A stretch of 64,000 nt of DNA from Paenibacillus sp. E222 (GCF_013401555.1 NZ_CP058552.1:5580001-5644000), one strand, 5' to 3'. Positions 29,423 to 38,462 are shown, numbered from the stretch's first letter. Made by a program: numbers and translations. The notes: generated by a model not told the origin, from the letters alone.

Positions 29423-29451
29423 ATTATAACGATTCAAATAACGAAAGTAAA
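29423..29451 (-). promoter_or_regulatory. Promoter upstream of the giant SLH gene
   Basis: Minus strand TTTACT (29446-29451)-17-TATAAT (29423-29428). The transcript would pass through the hairpin at 29353-29398 before reaching the TTG start. Confidence 0.6.
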
Positions 29452-29492
29452 TACTTAAGAAGGCTGAATTTTGTCAATTCACGATTGATTGA

Positions 29493-30149
29493 TTATAACG
29501 AATGGCTGAGAAACCATTTGTACAACTCCGGGTTTTCATACGTTTCTGTCCAAGCATCATGATCCCCTTCAGGGTATATCGTCAGCTTCACATCCGCATT
29601 CAACGCTTCAAGCGCATGAACAATTTTCTCGGATTCCGTTACATAAACGACGTCATCCTTTGCCCCATGAAACGCCCATATCGGCGTATTACGCAGTTCT
29701 TCCGCTTTGGAAGGGTCCGCTCCCCCACATACAGGAGCCAATGCAGCAAATGTATTGGGGTAAAAGAGTGGCAGATCCCATGTACCATACCCGCCCATAC
29801 TCAGACCTGTAAGATACACCCGGTCTGGGTCAGCTGCTTCGGTTTCCAAAACATGTTCCAGAAGGGCCATAACAGCTTCGCGATGCATACCCCAAAATTC
29901 GTCCACAGGACATTGCGGTGAAATCACGATAAACGGGAAACTCTTGTCCTGATCGGCAATAAGCGGAACCCCGTTTGCTTTAAGCATTTCCAGATCATTA
30001 CCGCGTTCCCCGGCACCATGAAGAAACAAAATGACAGGCCATTTCTGGTCCTCTGCAAGTGGTTCCTCCTTCTCAGGAATGTGCAGCAAATAATCCAAAG
30101 TGACGGTTTTGGTGATTTCTTTTACCAGTCGATGCCCGGTTTGCGACAT
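29493..30149 (-). CDS. Alpha/beta hydrolase, phospholipase/carboxylesterase-like
   Basis: 218-residue cytoplasmic serine hydrolase. The oxyanion motif is FLHGAGERG (about 41-49), the nucleophile elbow GLSMGGYG (about 114-121), and the final EGDHDAW segment supplies the histidine. It resembles the dienelactone-hydrolase/esterase group often annotated as phospholipase or feruloyl-esterase-like; the substrate is not evident. It is the second gene of a two-gene operon, 9 bp after the SDR gene, so the two may act on one small molecule. No signal peptide. Confidence 0.85.
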   Translation of the reverse strand: MSQTGHRLVKEITKTVTLDYLLHIPEKEEPLAEDQKWPVILFLHGAGERGNDLEMLKANGVPLIADQDKSFPFIVISPQCPVDEFWGMHREAVMALLEHVLETEAADPDRVYLTGLSMGGYGTWDLPLFYPNTFAALAPVCGGADPSKAEELRNTPIWAFHGAKDDVVYVTESEKIVHALEALNADVKLTIYPEGDHDAWTETYENPELYKWFLSHSL

Positions 30150-30158
30150 ATGCTCGCC

Positions 30159-31181
30159 TCACTTCTCATCTCTAATTTTCAGTAACGCTTCATCCAATGC
30201 TCCAACCACCTTGTCACACCATGCATCAAATTCGGGATCTTCGGTCTGCAATTCAGGATGTGCAAGAATATATTCTATGGTACTCCGGATTCCTTGATCA
30301 GCCCGAATGGTTGCCACAAATTCCGGAACAAGCCTTTTTAATTTACTGTTATCAAATACAACCGTATTCGCCTTGTCTCCCAGCAGACCGCCGCGAAGAT
30401 CCTGATCACTGCACGCCGCCAAAAACTCGGAAGATACATGCACCGCATGAAGCTTGACACCAAGCACTCCTGCAATAATTTCATAGATCTGATTCCAGGT
30501 TACTGACTCATCTGAGGTAATATGTACCGATTCACCAATCGCGTGAATATTGCCCATAAGGCCAATAAATCCTTTGGCAAAATCACGGTTATGCGTTATG
30601 GTCCAGAGAGATGTGCCATCTCCATGAATGAGTACGGGTTTATTTTCACGTATGCGCTTGAGGACCTGCCAGCTTCCCTCTGCTCCATGTACACCGAGAG
30701 GTACAGAACGTTCACTATACGTATGACTTGGACGCACAATGGTGACCGGAAATCCTTCTTCACGATACTGTTTCATCAAATAGTCTTCACAGGCAATTTT
30801 GTTGCGCGAATATTCCCAATACGGATTGGATAATGGCGTACCTTCCGTGATCCGATAGTCAGCAAGTGGTGTCTGATAGGCAGATGCCGAACTGATAAAT
30901 ATAAACTGCTTTGTTTTATCTTTGAACAAACGGTAATCTCTCTCCAGCTGTGAAGGTACAAACGCGATAAAGTCTGCGACAACATCGAACTCCAGGTCGG
31001 CAATCAGCTCCGCAACCCGTGCTTCATCGTTAATATCGGCTTGCAGCACTTTGATTTGCGCAGGCAAATTATCATTTTGATTTCCTCGGTTGATCAAATA
31101 AAGTTCGCAGCCTTGCTTCGCAAGCTGATCGGTAATTGCTGTACTGATGGTACCTGTTCCTCCAATAAAAAGCGCTTTCAT
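30159..31181 (-). CDS. NAD-dependent epimerase/dehydratase (extended SDR)
   Basis: 340-residue Rossmann enzyme. The N-terminal motif MKALFIGGTGTIS binds the dinucleotide. The active-site region has SSASAYQ and, later, YSRNK (Y-x-x-x-K). The C-terminal half binds a sugar nucleotide or other substrate in this family. Start: the ATG at 31181 is six bases from GGAGGTGG; the frame upstream to 31211 has no such site. It forms an operon with the downstream hydrolase. The exact reaction is unknown; an epimerase or reductase role is family-level inference. Confidence 0.87.
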   Translation of the reverse strand: MKALFIGGTGTISTAITDQLAKQGCELYLINRGNQNDNLPAQIKVLQADINDEARVAELIADLEFDVVADFIAFVPSQLERDYRLFKDKTKQFIFISSASAYQTPLADYRITEGTPLSNPYWEYSRNKIACEDYLMKQYREEGFPVTIVRPSHTYSERSVPLGVHGAEGSWQVLKRIRENKPVLIHGDGTSLWTITHNRDFAKGFIGLMGNIHAIGESVHITSDESVTWNQIYEIIAGVLGVKLHAVHVSSEFLAACSDQDLRGGLLGDKANTVVFDNSKLKRLVPEFVATIRADQGIRSTIEYILAHPELQTEDPEFDAWCDKVVGALDEALLKIRDEK

Positions 31182-31238
31182 ATTTGGCCACCTCCAGATG
31201 AAATTGATCACTAGTCCATGATATCATGCACACAAAAG

Positions 31239-31272
31239 AGGAGCAAAGATTCATTGAAGAATCTTTGCTCCT
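31239..31272 (-). terminator. Terminator of the cupredoxin gene
   Basis: AGGAGCAAAGATTC ... GAATCTTTGCTCCT perfect 14-bp stem with CUUUUG on the minus strand. It separates the cupredoxin gene from the SDR operon. Confidence 0.9.
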
Positions 31273-31277
31273 ATCCA

Positions 31278-31703
31278 TTATATGACCTTAATTGTTCCGT
31301 AAATCATGTACATACCGCAGTGAATTTCATATTCACCAGGTTGGACATCCTTGTCAACAGTGTAATAGTTGTTTCCTTTTTGCATATAAAGATCCATGCC
31401 CAGCTTGTCAGCCGCTACCGATTTAACATGCGTAACCTTGCGGGTAAGGATAAAGTTAATTTTGGTTGGAACCCCGGATTTAACTTCAATAACATTAGGT
31501 TCAAAGCCGTCGTTGCTTACATTCACATCAATAACTTCATATCCCTTCAAGTCTTCTGCCGTCTCGACTTTGGCCGTTACGGCACTTCCTGAGCCTGGGG
31601 ACATATCCTTGCCCATAAAATACACCATAAACGATCCAAGCAGCACAACTACAACAAGACCCAGCGTTAGCCAAGGCCACATTTTTTTGATCCAGCTGTT
31701 CAT
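31278..31703 (-). CDS. Membrane-anchored cupredoxin-domain protein
   Basis: 141 residues. An N-terminal transmembrane anchor (about 10-30) and a short linker rich in Ser/Gly/Ala precede a cupredoxin-like beta-barrel (about 50-141) exposed outside the cell. Candidate copper ligands are the histidine in VTHVK and the cysteine and methionines in IHCGMYM near the C-terminus. The protein may carry electrons or buffer copper at the membrane. It is monocistronic with a strong terminator; no copper regulator or oxidase is adjacent. Whether all type-1 ligands are present cannot be settled by eye. Confidence 0.85.
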   Translation of the reverse strand: MNSWIKKMWPWLTLGLVVVVLLGSFMVYFMGKDMSPGSGSAVTAKVETAEDLKGYEVIDVNVSNDGFEPNVIEVKSGVPTKINFILTRKVTHVKSVAADKLGMDLYMQKGNNYYTVDKDVQPGEYEIHCGMYMIYGTIKVI

Positions 31704-31836
31704 CTCAACGCTCCTCTGTCTATGTTCCCATTCTATTAATACTCTTCTTTAGCATACCCCATCCAGTTAAAATTGAAAATGACTCGAATGGGCCATATCG
31801 ATGGTACGTTACTTAGCCCAATAAATATATTCATCC

Positions 31837-31865
31837 AAAAAGAGCCTGAATCACTCAGGCTCTTT
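31837..31865. terminator. Terminator of the DMT transporter gene
   Basis: AAAGAGCCTGA ... TCAGGCTCTTT, U-run on both strands. Confidence 0.9.
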
Positions 31866-31906
31866 CAGCTATAGCTATTGTCTTGATCGTTCTATCTATT
31901 CACCAA

Positions 31907-32860
31907 TCAGGAATATATAGGTGTATTTCGACTTCGTCTCATTCGTAACTTATAGATCTCTGGCAGCGCTACACCAATCAGCACTATGATAACCCCGATC
32001 CATTGCAAGGCGCTCACATGCTCGTGAAGCACAATGGATGAGAGCAGGACTGCGATTGGGAGCTCAACCGCTCCAAGAATTCCGGCCATGTCGCCACCAA
32101 TATGAGGCACACCTACTGCGAACAGTACGGGTGGGATAAAAGCTCCGAAGAAGCCCAGTAACAATCCGAAAACAAGCAACTGGCTCCAAATTAATCCGTT
32201 AAACAGGAATGTCGGTGGGAACAGGATGCACAGCAAGACCAGACCCCCGGTAACCATCCAGGCACTGCGAAAAGCCGGATGTGCCGTTGGAACCGCTTTT
32301 CCACTAAACAGTACAAACAGGGAGTAACTTACAGCCGCCATTAAGCCAAGCGCTATGCCCAAGCCGTTAAACTCTCCGAGTCCTTGTTCCAGAAAACCAG
32401 CTGCCAGCAATGTTCCACCGAACAGGATAATCAAAGTCAGGAATGTTACCTTGTCAGGACGCTGACGTTTGCTCACCGCCTGAATCAATACGCTAATCCA
32501 CGTAAATTGGAACAAAAGAATAATGGCCAATGACGCGGGAATATACCGCAAAGACTGATAATAGACAAGACCGGTAATTACCGTTGGAGTCCCTGCAGCC
32601 ATCAATAGCAAACGCTGCTTCCACGTTAATTTCTGAAGCGCTTTTGCCACGGCTGCTGATGGTTTTCCATCGGCCTGTGATTTTCGTTTCATTCTAAACT
32701 TCGAGTATAATGCCAGCATCCAGGACAGAATGAAGCCCGTGATCAGCTGTGTGCCCACGACCTCTCCAAGTTTGTACCCTTCGCCGTAAGCCAGAACCAC
32801 AATTGTGGATAATATGCCATAGCTCATCGCTCCAGCGAGAACGGACAGATAATATTTCAT
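31907..32860 (-). CDS. DMT-superfamily transporter with two EamA domains
   Basis: About 317 residues with ten predicted membrane segments arranged as two EamA repeats (about 1-140 and 155-300), a soluble linker RMKRKSQADGK between, and a positively charged C-terminus. Members export metabolites such as amino acids or nucleobase-like compounds. I chose the ATG at 32860, ten bases from AGGAGG; the frame upstream overlaps the riboswitch leader. Its leader holds a purine-type aptamer whose ligand-bound state should prevent termination. That parallels purine exporters switched on by their substrate and suggests that the transporter exports the ligand or a relative of it. Confidence 0.9.
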   Translation of the reverse strand: MKYYLSVLAGAMSYGILSTIVVLAYGEGYKLGEVVGTQLITGFILSWMLALYSKFRMKRKSQADGKPSAAVAKALQKLTWKQRLLLMAAGTPTVITGLVYYQSLRYIPASLAIILLFQFTWISVLIQAVSKRQRPDKVTFLTLIILFGGTLLAAGFLEQGLGEFNGLGIALGLMAAVSYSLFVLFSGKAVPTAHPAFRSAWMVTGGLVLLCILFPPTFLFNGLIWSQLLVFGLLLGFFGAFIPPVLFAVGVPHIGGDMAGILGAVELPIAVLLSSIVLHEHVSALQWIGVIIVLIGVALPEIYKLRMRRSRNTPIYS

Positions 32861-32940
32861 TGTAAGTAAACCTCCTGATGATCGAAAAATGCGTCCGCAT
32901 GTTTGATCCATGCCAAGGTCACAGACACCATCCAAATGCA

Positions 32941-33057
32941 AAAAATCCTAACTACGAGCAAGGAATACAATGATTCCCTGGCATCGTAGTTAGGAAGTAT
33001 AGGCTTCCCGTAGAGACCCTCGCCCTGTGTACACTTTCGGCCTGCGAGGTTATACGA
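32941..33057 (-). ncRNA. Variant purine-type riboswitch with terminator (ON arrangement)
   Basis: Minus strand, 5' to 3': P1 TCGTA, J1/2 TAA, P2 CCTCGC/GCGAGG, J2/3 GTCTCTAC, P3 GGGAAG/CTTCCT, J3/1 AACTACG. This order and the CTAC and ACTAC cores match the guanine/adenine class, with C at the specificity position (guanine-like). Differences are A for G at the start of J3/1, a 20-base L2 instead of about seven, and a six-base L3. The P1 3' strand and J3/1 (CCTAACTACGA, 32984-32994) also form the 5' arm of a terminator with TCGTAGTTAGG (32947-32957) plus U-run, so the aptamer and terminator exclude each other. Confidence 0.72.
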
Positions 33058-33106
33058 AATGAAATATGCATTTGTTGTTTGCGGTTCGTGTGTGACGACT
33101 TTTCAT

Positions 33107-33135
33107 ATATTACATGGGAGGTGAGGTGGTGTCAA
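33107..33135 (-). promoter_or_regulatory. Promoter of the riboswitch-DMT transcript
   Basis: Minus strand TTGACA (33130-33135)-17-TAATAT (33107-33112). The transcript would start near 33100, leaving about 40 bases before the aptamer. Confidence 0.75.
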
Positions 33136-33197
33136 CCCTGATTCACAATTTAAATTTCTTTAATTCAAATTAAAGACAAAACACATGCGTTATTGCG

Positions 33198-35411
33198 TCA
33201 TTTCACAGATGAAGAATCCCATGTTAACGTTTGCTGTAATCCTTCTTTGAGCCCATTTAAATCCAATCCATCCACTGCAAAGGCCACTCGGATCAATGGA
33301 GGAGACACAAATTCATCATATTTACCAAGATACGGTGCTTCATCTTCTGAAAGCAACGCAGATGCGTCTTCTGCTGCTCGACACTCACTCATGATCTCGG
33401 CCAAAAGTGTGCGACCATCCACTTTGCCTGACACGACAAAATAATAAGGCTCCATAGGTACAACAGATCGCAAGGCTAGCTTGTCAGACAAGTTGTGCTT
33501 CATTAAACGTTCGAGTGTGCGGAAAGACTTGCTTCCCACCCAAGGTAATACATACAAGGAATCTCCTCCTGCTGGAATGACAACCTGCTTCAATAATCCA
33601 CTTTCACGCGCAAGTCGACGGGCGCGCTCCAAACGATTTACCGCTTGCGGAGATAGATACGGATATATCACTGTGTCTGACAGTACTTCTCGCATTTTCT
33701 GGACGACCGTCGTATGAATGTCCCCACCCGCACCAAGCCATAACGTATCCACTTTGCCTTTGGCCGCCTTGACATACACGGATTTATGCTTGTGATCCAC
33801 CTCTTCCACTTTCCACAGCTTTCCGGCAAGGGAGAAACAGTATCCAGGTGGCGGCACGGTTGTAATCGACCCGATCTCCTCGGAACCGTTCAGCACTTTG
33901 TGCTCTTCATCATCTTTGAACACCGCGTAAAAGCGATAGTTATTGACGGTTTTCTCACCCGTAAGCCCGATAATTAATGTCCGATCTTCTGTCCATTGCA
34001 GATGATCAGTCTCAATCAAATAATTCAGAAAAACCTGATATTGATCTGCACGAATCTGCGCGAATGGTGCGAGTGAAAGGATAGCCTCAGCCAGTTCTTT
34101 GGGTTCAGCCTCCCCCATGCTTTTCAGCATGCTCATCGTCTGATGATAGAGCACACCCATAGGCATCTTACGAGCCTCAAGCGGTTCAACCCACTTGGTC
34201 TTAACATACAATTCAATCACAGCAATCGCCCTCATCAGTGTCCATGGCATTCGAGCAGGCAATTGGGCTTCCTCATCCTCTTCTTCCGGACATACAAATA
34301 ACATTTCGGAAGCCATATCCTCGCGCCTGCCTGATCGTCCAAGACGCTGTACAAAGCTTGATGCGCTATACGGTGCTCCAAGCTGCACAACCCGCTCCAG
34401 CTCACCCAGGTCAATGCCCAGTTCCAACGTTACGGTAGCCGCAGCAACTGCTGGCCCTGACCCGGTTCGCAAGGCTGCTTCGGTCTCTTCTCTCAACATG
34501 GCGGAAATACTCCCATGATGAACATGGAATACGTCCCGCTCCTGTCTCCGTGCGGCGACACGTCGCATCTCAAGTATAGTAACTTCGGCATCCGTCCGGC
34601 TATTGGTGAATATTAAAGCTTTTTTGCGATGTGTACTCTCATAGATGAAGTCGTAATAGACTTTACGTGCGTTATGCAGATGTTCCGCCTGTTCTTCATC
34701 CCGTGCATCCGGAAACGAAAAATGCTCCACTCGCAGACGCAACTTGCGACCACCGGGGGAAGAAACCACCTCCACCCCCTTGTTAGTTCCAGCAGCGAGC
34801 CAGGCTGTAGCCGCATTATAATCACTTAATGTTGCGGATAATCCGACTCTTCGCGGTTTACATCCAGCCATACGCTCAATTCGTGCCAGTTCACTCAATA
34901 CCTGAATACCTCGATCCGCTCCCATGAATGCATGAACCTCGTCAATAATGACATACCGCAGATCATGAAATAACGCCGGAATGGCATTGGGACGATTCAT
35001 CAGCAGACCTTCAAGCGATTCAGGCGTAATCTGAAGCACACCGGAGGGACTTCGCATGAGACGTGTTTTCTCTGCCTGAGGCACATCTCCATGCCAGTGC
35101 CATACCGGAATATTCCCCTCGGACAGCAGATCCTTTAGTCGCTCGAATTGGTCATTAATCAGTGCCTTAAGCGGCCCGATGTACAAGATGCCCACGGATT
35201 TGGAGGGCCGTTCATACAGCTCGGTCAGTGCTGGAAAAAAAGCCGCCTCCGTCTTGCCGGAGGCTGTGCCTGCCGCAATCAGCATATGATGCGGGGTATG
35301 AAAGCAAATATTGCAAGCTTCAATCTGGGCAGGCCGAAGTGATTCCCATCTTTTTTTATAAATAAATTCCTGTACAAAAGGGGCCAGTCGATAGAAAGGG
35401 TTCTCACTCAT
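33198..35411 (-). CDS. Lhr-like DEAD/DEAH-box helicase (BrxHI-like)
   Basis: 737-residue superfamily 2 helicase. Walker A is AAGTASGKTEA (about 46-56), Walker B is IIDEVH (D157-H160), motif IV/V region is LELGIDLGELE, and motif VI is QRLGRSGRRED (about 358). A long C-terminal region follows. It resembles the Lhr-like helicases that accompany BrxD in BREX-type systems. Its ATG overlaps the stop of the ATPase gene by four bases, so it is translationally coupled and is the last gene of the three-gene operon. It likely unwinds nucleic acid for the cassette; the role is inference. Confidence 0.88.
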   Translation of the reverse strand: MSENPFYRLAPFVQEFIYKKRWESLRPAQIEACNICFHTPHHMLIAAGTASGKTEAAFFPALTELYERPSKSVGILYIGPLKALINDQFERLKDLLSEGNIPVWHWHGDVPQAEKTRLMRSPSGVLQITPESLEGLLMNRPNAIPALFHDLRYVIIDEVHAFMGADRGIQVLSELARIERMAGCKPRRVGLSATLSDYNAATAWLAAGTNKGVEVVSSPGGRKLRLRVEHFSFPDARDEEQAEHLHNARKVYYDFIYESTHRKKALIFTNSRTDAEVTILEMRRVAARRQERDVFHVHHGSISAMLREETEAALRTGSGPAVAAATVTLELGIDLGELERVVQLGAPYSASSFVQRLGRSGRREDMASEMLFVCPEEEDEEAQLPARMPWTLMRAIAVIELYVKTKWVEPLEARKMPMGVLYHQTMSMLKSMGEAEPKELAEAILSLAPFAQIRADQYQVFLNYLIETDHLQWTEDRTLIIGLTGEKTVNNYRFYAVFKDDEEHKVLNGSEEIGSITTVPPPGYCFSLAGKLWKVEEVDHKHKSVYVKAAKGKVDTLWLGAGGDIHTTVVQKMREVLSDTVIYPYLSPQAVNRLERARRLARESGLLKQVVIPAGGDSLYVLPWVGSKSFRTLERLMKHNLSDKLALRSVVPMEPYYFVVSGKVDGRTLLAEIMSECRAAEDASALLSEDEAPYLGKYDEFVSPPLIRVAFAVDGLDLNGLKEGLQQTLTWDSSSVK

Positions 35412-36748
35412 AATTCAAACTCCGCCAGAAAATCATCCAGATCATCCGGAGATGATGAATCCGTTCCTTTTCCTGCTTCCGGCGGTTTAACTGCTCGCTC
35501 ACCAAGCAATTGAGCATAGGTCACTTCGGGATTCTGATGGAGCGTGTGCAGCACATCCATGAAGTCCCGCACCACTTCACGTGTAGTCAGTAACTCATCC
35601 GCACCGAGCCGGTTAACCGCTGTTTGCATAAAATCAACTAAATCCTCATCCGTCAGACTTGCACTATACCCAAAATGCAGGGCATGAATCTGACGCAGCT
35701 TCTGCAGCAGAATCAAAATCTCTTCATGGGATAACATCGTAAGTTTCAGGATCGGTCCGGTATAATTCGCATATTCTCTTGCTGCATAGCGACCATCAAT
35801 AAGTCTGGAGCGAAGCGCTTCATAACTAAAGAGTCCGCGTCTTTCATCCTCCACAAATTGTGGTGTGCCGCCTACAAAAATACCCAGGTGTTCTGCTTTG
35901 CCCTGCATCGTATCATTGAACATGGTAAGCAGCTTCTCGTAGTTGCTTTGCCGGGAGATGCTGTTTGTAATTTTATAAAGATTCACCGCTTCATCTATAA
36001 ACAACAGCAATCCTTTATAACCGATCCGTGCCGTAAATTCGGACCATAATTTGAAGTAGTCATACCAGTTATCATCGTCAATGATGACGCCGACAGCCAG
36101 CTCTTTCTTGGCTTCCGTTTTGGTTGCGAATTCGCCTCTCAACCAGCGCAGCGCAGCCTGTTTGCGGTCATCATCCTCCAATTTATAGCCGTTCCAGTAC
36201 GAAGCCAGCACTTTGGCAAAATCAAATCCATGCACCAAATTCTGCATTTCGTTTGTCACCGCATAGATCTGCTTCTCAACTTCAGCAGGAAGAGCCGGAT
36301 CATCCGGGCGCAACCCCTGACTCTGCATCGCTTGTTGCTGAAGACCGGCAATCCATTTCTGCAAAATCGGTTCCAGTGCCCCGCCATCCGGTCGTGTACG
36401 AGTAGACAGACGAGTCATCAGCTCACGATATGTTGCGAGCCCCTGACCTTTGGTTCCCACCAGTCTGCGCTCAGGTGACAAGTCGGCGTCCGCCACAACG
36501 AATTCGCGATCCATCGCATAGTTACGAATCATCTGCAACAGAAAGCTTTTCCCGCTTCCATACCTTCCTGTAATCAGCTTAAAAGCTGCCCCGCCTTCTG
36601 CAATATTGTCCATATCCCGCAAGATCGCGTCCACTTCAGATTTCCGACCAACAGCAATCTGCTCCAGTCCGATTCGTGGCACAACGCCTGCGGTCAACGA
36701 ATTCACTAGTGCGGTAGTCAGCCGCTTCGGTATTTTAAGTTCTGCCAC
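35408..36748 (-). CDS. BrxD-like P-loop ATPase (DUF2791)
   Basis: 446-residue ATPase. The N-terminal part reads VGRKSEVDAIL, then Walker A GRYGSGKS (61-68) and Walker B LLLFIDEAVN (about 248-257). Length and motif order fit the ATP-binding protein family named BrxD from BREX systems. The start is GTG at 36748, seven bases after the stop of the TerB-domain gene, and its 3' end overlaps the helicase start. The acidic C-terminus (DSSSPDDLDDFLAEFEL) may be a protein-interaction tail. No PglX, PglZ, BrxC or methylase gene is nearby. Confidence 0.85.
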   Translation of the reverse strand: MAELKIPKRLTTALVNSLTAGVVPRIGLEQIAVGRKSEVDAILRDMDNIAEGGAAFKLITGRYGSGKSFLLQMIRNYAMDREFVVADADLSPERRLVGTKGQGLATYRELMTRLSTRTRPDGGALEPILQKWIAGLQQQAMQSQGLRPDDPALPAEVEKQIYAVTNEMQNLVHGFDFAKVLASYWNGYKLEDDDRKQAALRWLRGEFATKTEAKKELAVGVIIDDDNWYDYFKLWSEFTARIGYKGLLLFIDEAVNLYKITNSISRQSNYEKLLTMFNDTMQGKAEHLGIFVGGTPQFVEDERRGLFSYEALRSRLIDGRYAAREYANYTGPILKLTMLSHEEILILLQKLRQIHALHFGYSASLTDEDLVDFMQTAVNRLGADELLTTREVVRDFMDVLHTLHQNPEVTYAQLLGERAVKPPEAGKGTDSSSPDDLDDFLAEFEL

Positions 36749-36755
36749 TGCCCAA

Positions 36756-38396
36756 TCACCTCTTCACATGTTCAAACACATTGATATAATCGAAAACTAG
36801 GCGATCACCATCAATCAGTAGATCACCAATCGTTTCCATAGCCATATCATTCATTTCATCCAACAGGAGTGCAGGCATCGTTCCGTATTGCTCAGCCACC
36901 CGCATCAGGTCCGTATGCGGGTTAACACCAAGCAAGGCATAAATTGCCTGTACATGCTGCGGAGACAGCATTTCAGAGAACTGCAACCACTCTTCATCCA
37001 AATCAGCAGAAAAATTCGCCTCCCATTGTAATGATAATGGCTCGCTAATCCCGCTTTCATGAACTCCGTAAGTTTTAAGCGCTCCCTCAAAGCCCACCTC
37101 CGGTTTTTCAGACTCCTCAGCTCTTTCAGTGTCATCCGTTGAATTTTGAATCGTTATAGGAGCTTGGCTGCTCGCATTGTTCGCATCCTCATCTTCGGAG
37201 GTACGATTTTCCTCGATCATGAGTGCTCTGCGCACATATTCACTTTCCTGCTGCAGCGATGCAAGTTTCTCCGCATCAATGCGGACTATCGGTTGCTCTA
37301 CTACTGGCATTTGCTCGACTGCAAAGGCTTTGTCCAGGTAACGTTCAATCACATTTGCAAGCTCAGGTTCAAGGGTCTTTCCACGAAGTCGCCCTCGGAA
37401 ACCGAGCAGTTCACGGCATTTATTTTCCGTGCATCGAAAAACCCGGGTTACAAACTGGACAAAATCTGCATGCTCTCCAATCGGAACATATGTTATTCGA
37501 ACCGATTTTCCATAAATGGAGTCGTCATATACGGCCTTTCGAAACAACGTACGTTCGATCGTCCTTTCATGATTTAGCTCAAACTGATTCAATATGCCGA
37601 CCTTGCGTGTACGCATCAGATAAGAATCAACCAAAGCCATGACTCGGGGAATGTACTGTTCCAAAATTTCTTTGCCGCCGTCCCTGTAAAATTTGCTGAG
37701 CGTAATGTCGTAGTCATAATATCGTTGTAACAGCTTCAGCGAGATATCCGATATATTGCTGCTTAACAGCCGGTGCAATTCCTTATCCAAAATCTCCGGT
37801 GTAAGATAGCCACTCGAAAGCTCCACCATCTCGGATAATGACATGTTCAACTCATGTACGAGATCATAATCAATAATCCATTCCTGCATGTATACATCCA
37901 ACTGCGGAAGCCGTTCACGATAGTTGATCCATAGCTCTTTTAATTGGTCGTAACCTTCCTGTGGTTCCTGCCAACCAATTCCGTTGATCAGCTCATAAAT
38001 ATGAACAAACAGATAAGACAGATCCGTATCAGGGAACCGTCCTTGCCGGACTTCAGTCCTCCAATACATATACCAATGGCGCTGGGGTTCGTTCATTACA
38101 CCATAAGTCGGCCAATAACTCATAAAAGGAACCCAGGGAGCCTGTTCCCCTTCCACTTCCATGAGTTGCCTTGCTTCCTCCACAAACCTTTTCTCCGAAG
38201 ACAATATGCCGCCAGGTAATCTTATATCAAAATCAGCACGGACAATCGTTGAACGATCAGGAACCGGGACTGCCGCTGTGATAGGCTCTTCGCTCAGATC
38301 GATTTCCATAAACTCCAGTTGTCTTGAATCCTCTTTCATTTGATTCCGTTTCACCGTCCTCCACCTGCGAATACGAACAAGTGTATCCATATCCAT
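36756..38396 (-). CDS. TerB-N / TerB-C domain protein
   Basis: 546-residue soluble protein. A TerB-N-like domain (about 70-270) shows the family block around QRHWYMYWRTEVRQGRF and DTDLSYLFVHIYELIN. A TerB-C-like domain is suggested in the last 190 residues, after an acidic Ser/Glu-rich linker (about 395-430). I do not see a complete central TerB domain. The start is uncertain: the ATG at 38396 lies directly after a TATAAT sequence and lacks a ribosome site; a GTG at 38354 sits close behind GGTGGAGG. First gene of the three-gene cassette. By published comparative genomics, TerB-domain proteins occur with helicases and ATPases in DNA-processing contexts; tellurite resistance is not implied. Confidence 0.83.
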   Translation of the reverse strand: MDMDTLVRIRRWRTVKRNQMKEDSRQLEFMEIDLSEEPITAAVPVPDRSTIVRADFDIRLPGGILSSEKRFVEEARQLMEVEGEQAPWVPFMSYWPTYGVMNEPQRHWYMYWRTEVRQGRFPDTDLSYLFVHIYELINGIGWQEPQEGYDQLKELWINYRERLPQLDVYMQEWIIDYDLVHELNMSLSEMVELSSGYLTPEILDKELHRLLSSNISDISLKLLQRYYDYDITLSKFYRDGGKEILEQYIPRVMALVDSYLMRTRKVGILNQFELNHERTIERTLFRKAVYDDSIYGKSVRITYVPIGEHADFVQFVTRVFRCTENKCRELLGFRGRLRGKTLEPELANVIERYLDKAFAVEQMPVVEQPIVRIDAEKLASLQQESEYVRRALMIEENRTSEDEDANNASSQAPITIQNSTDDTERAEESEKPEVGFEGALKTYGVHESGISEPLSLQWEANFSADLDEEWLQFSEMLSPQHVQAIYALLGVNPHTDLMRVAEQYGTMPALLLDEMNDMAMETIGDLLIDGDRLVFDYINVFEHVKR

Positions 38397-38462
38397 TATT
38401 ATAACACTTGTCCTGGGCCTGCGGTTATGAAAATAATACTTTGCGTTTGAATAGAAAAAAGA

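Noticed and set aside
29321..29437. Upstream extension of the giant SLH frame
   Set aside because: It crosses a perfect terminator hairpin and lacks a ribosome site; the TTG at 29320 is well placed.
33157..33175. AT-rich palindrome CTTTAATTCAAATTAAAG as terminator of the helicase gene
   Set aside because: Stem is purely A/T apart from the end pair and has no U-run; it may be accidental.
33198..38396. Complete BREX or tellurite-resistance locus
   Set aside because: PglX, PglZ, BrxC and TerC/D/Z genes are absent; only the TerB-domain protein, BrxD-like ATPase and helicase are present.
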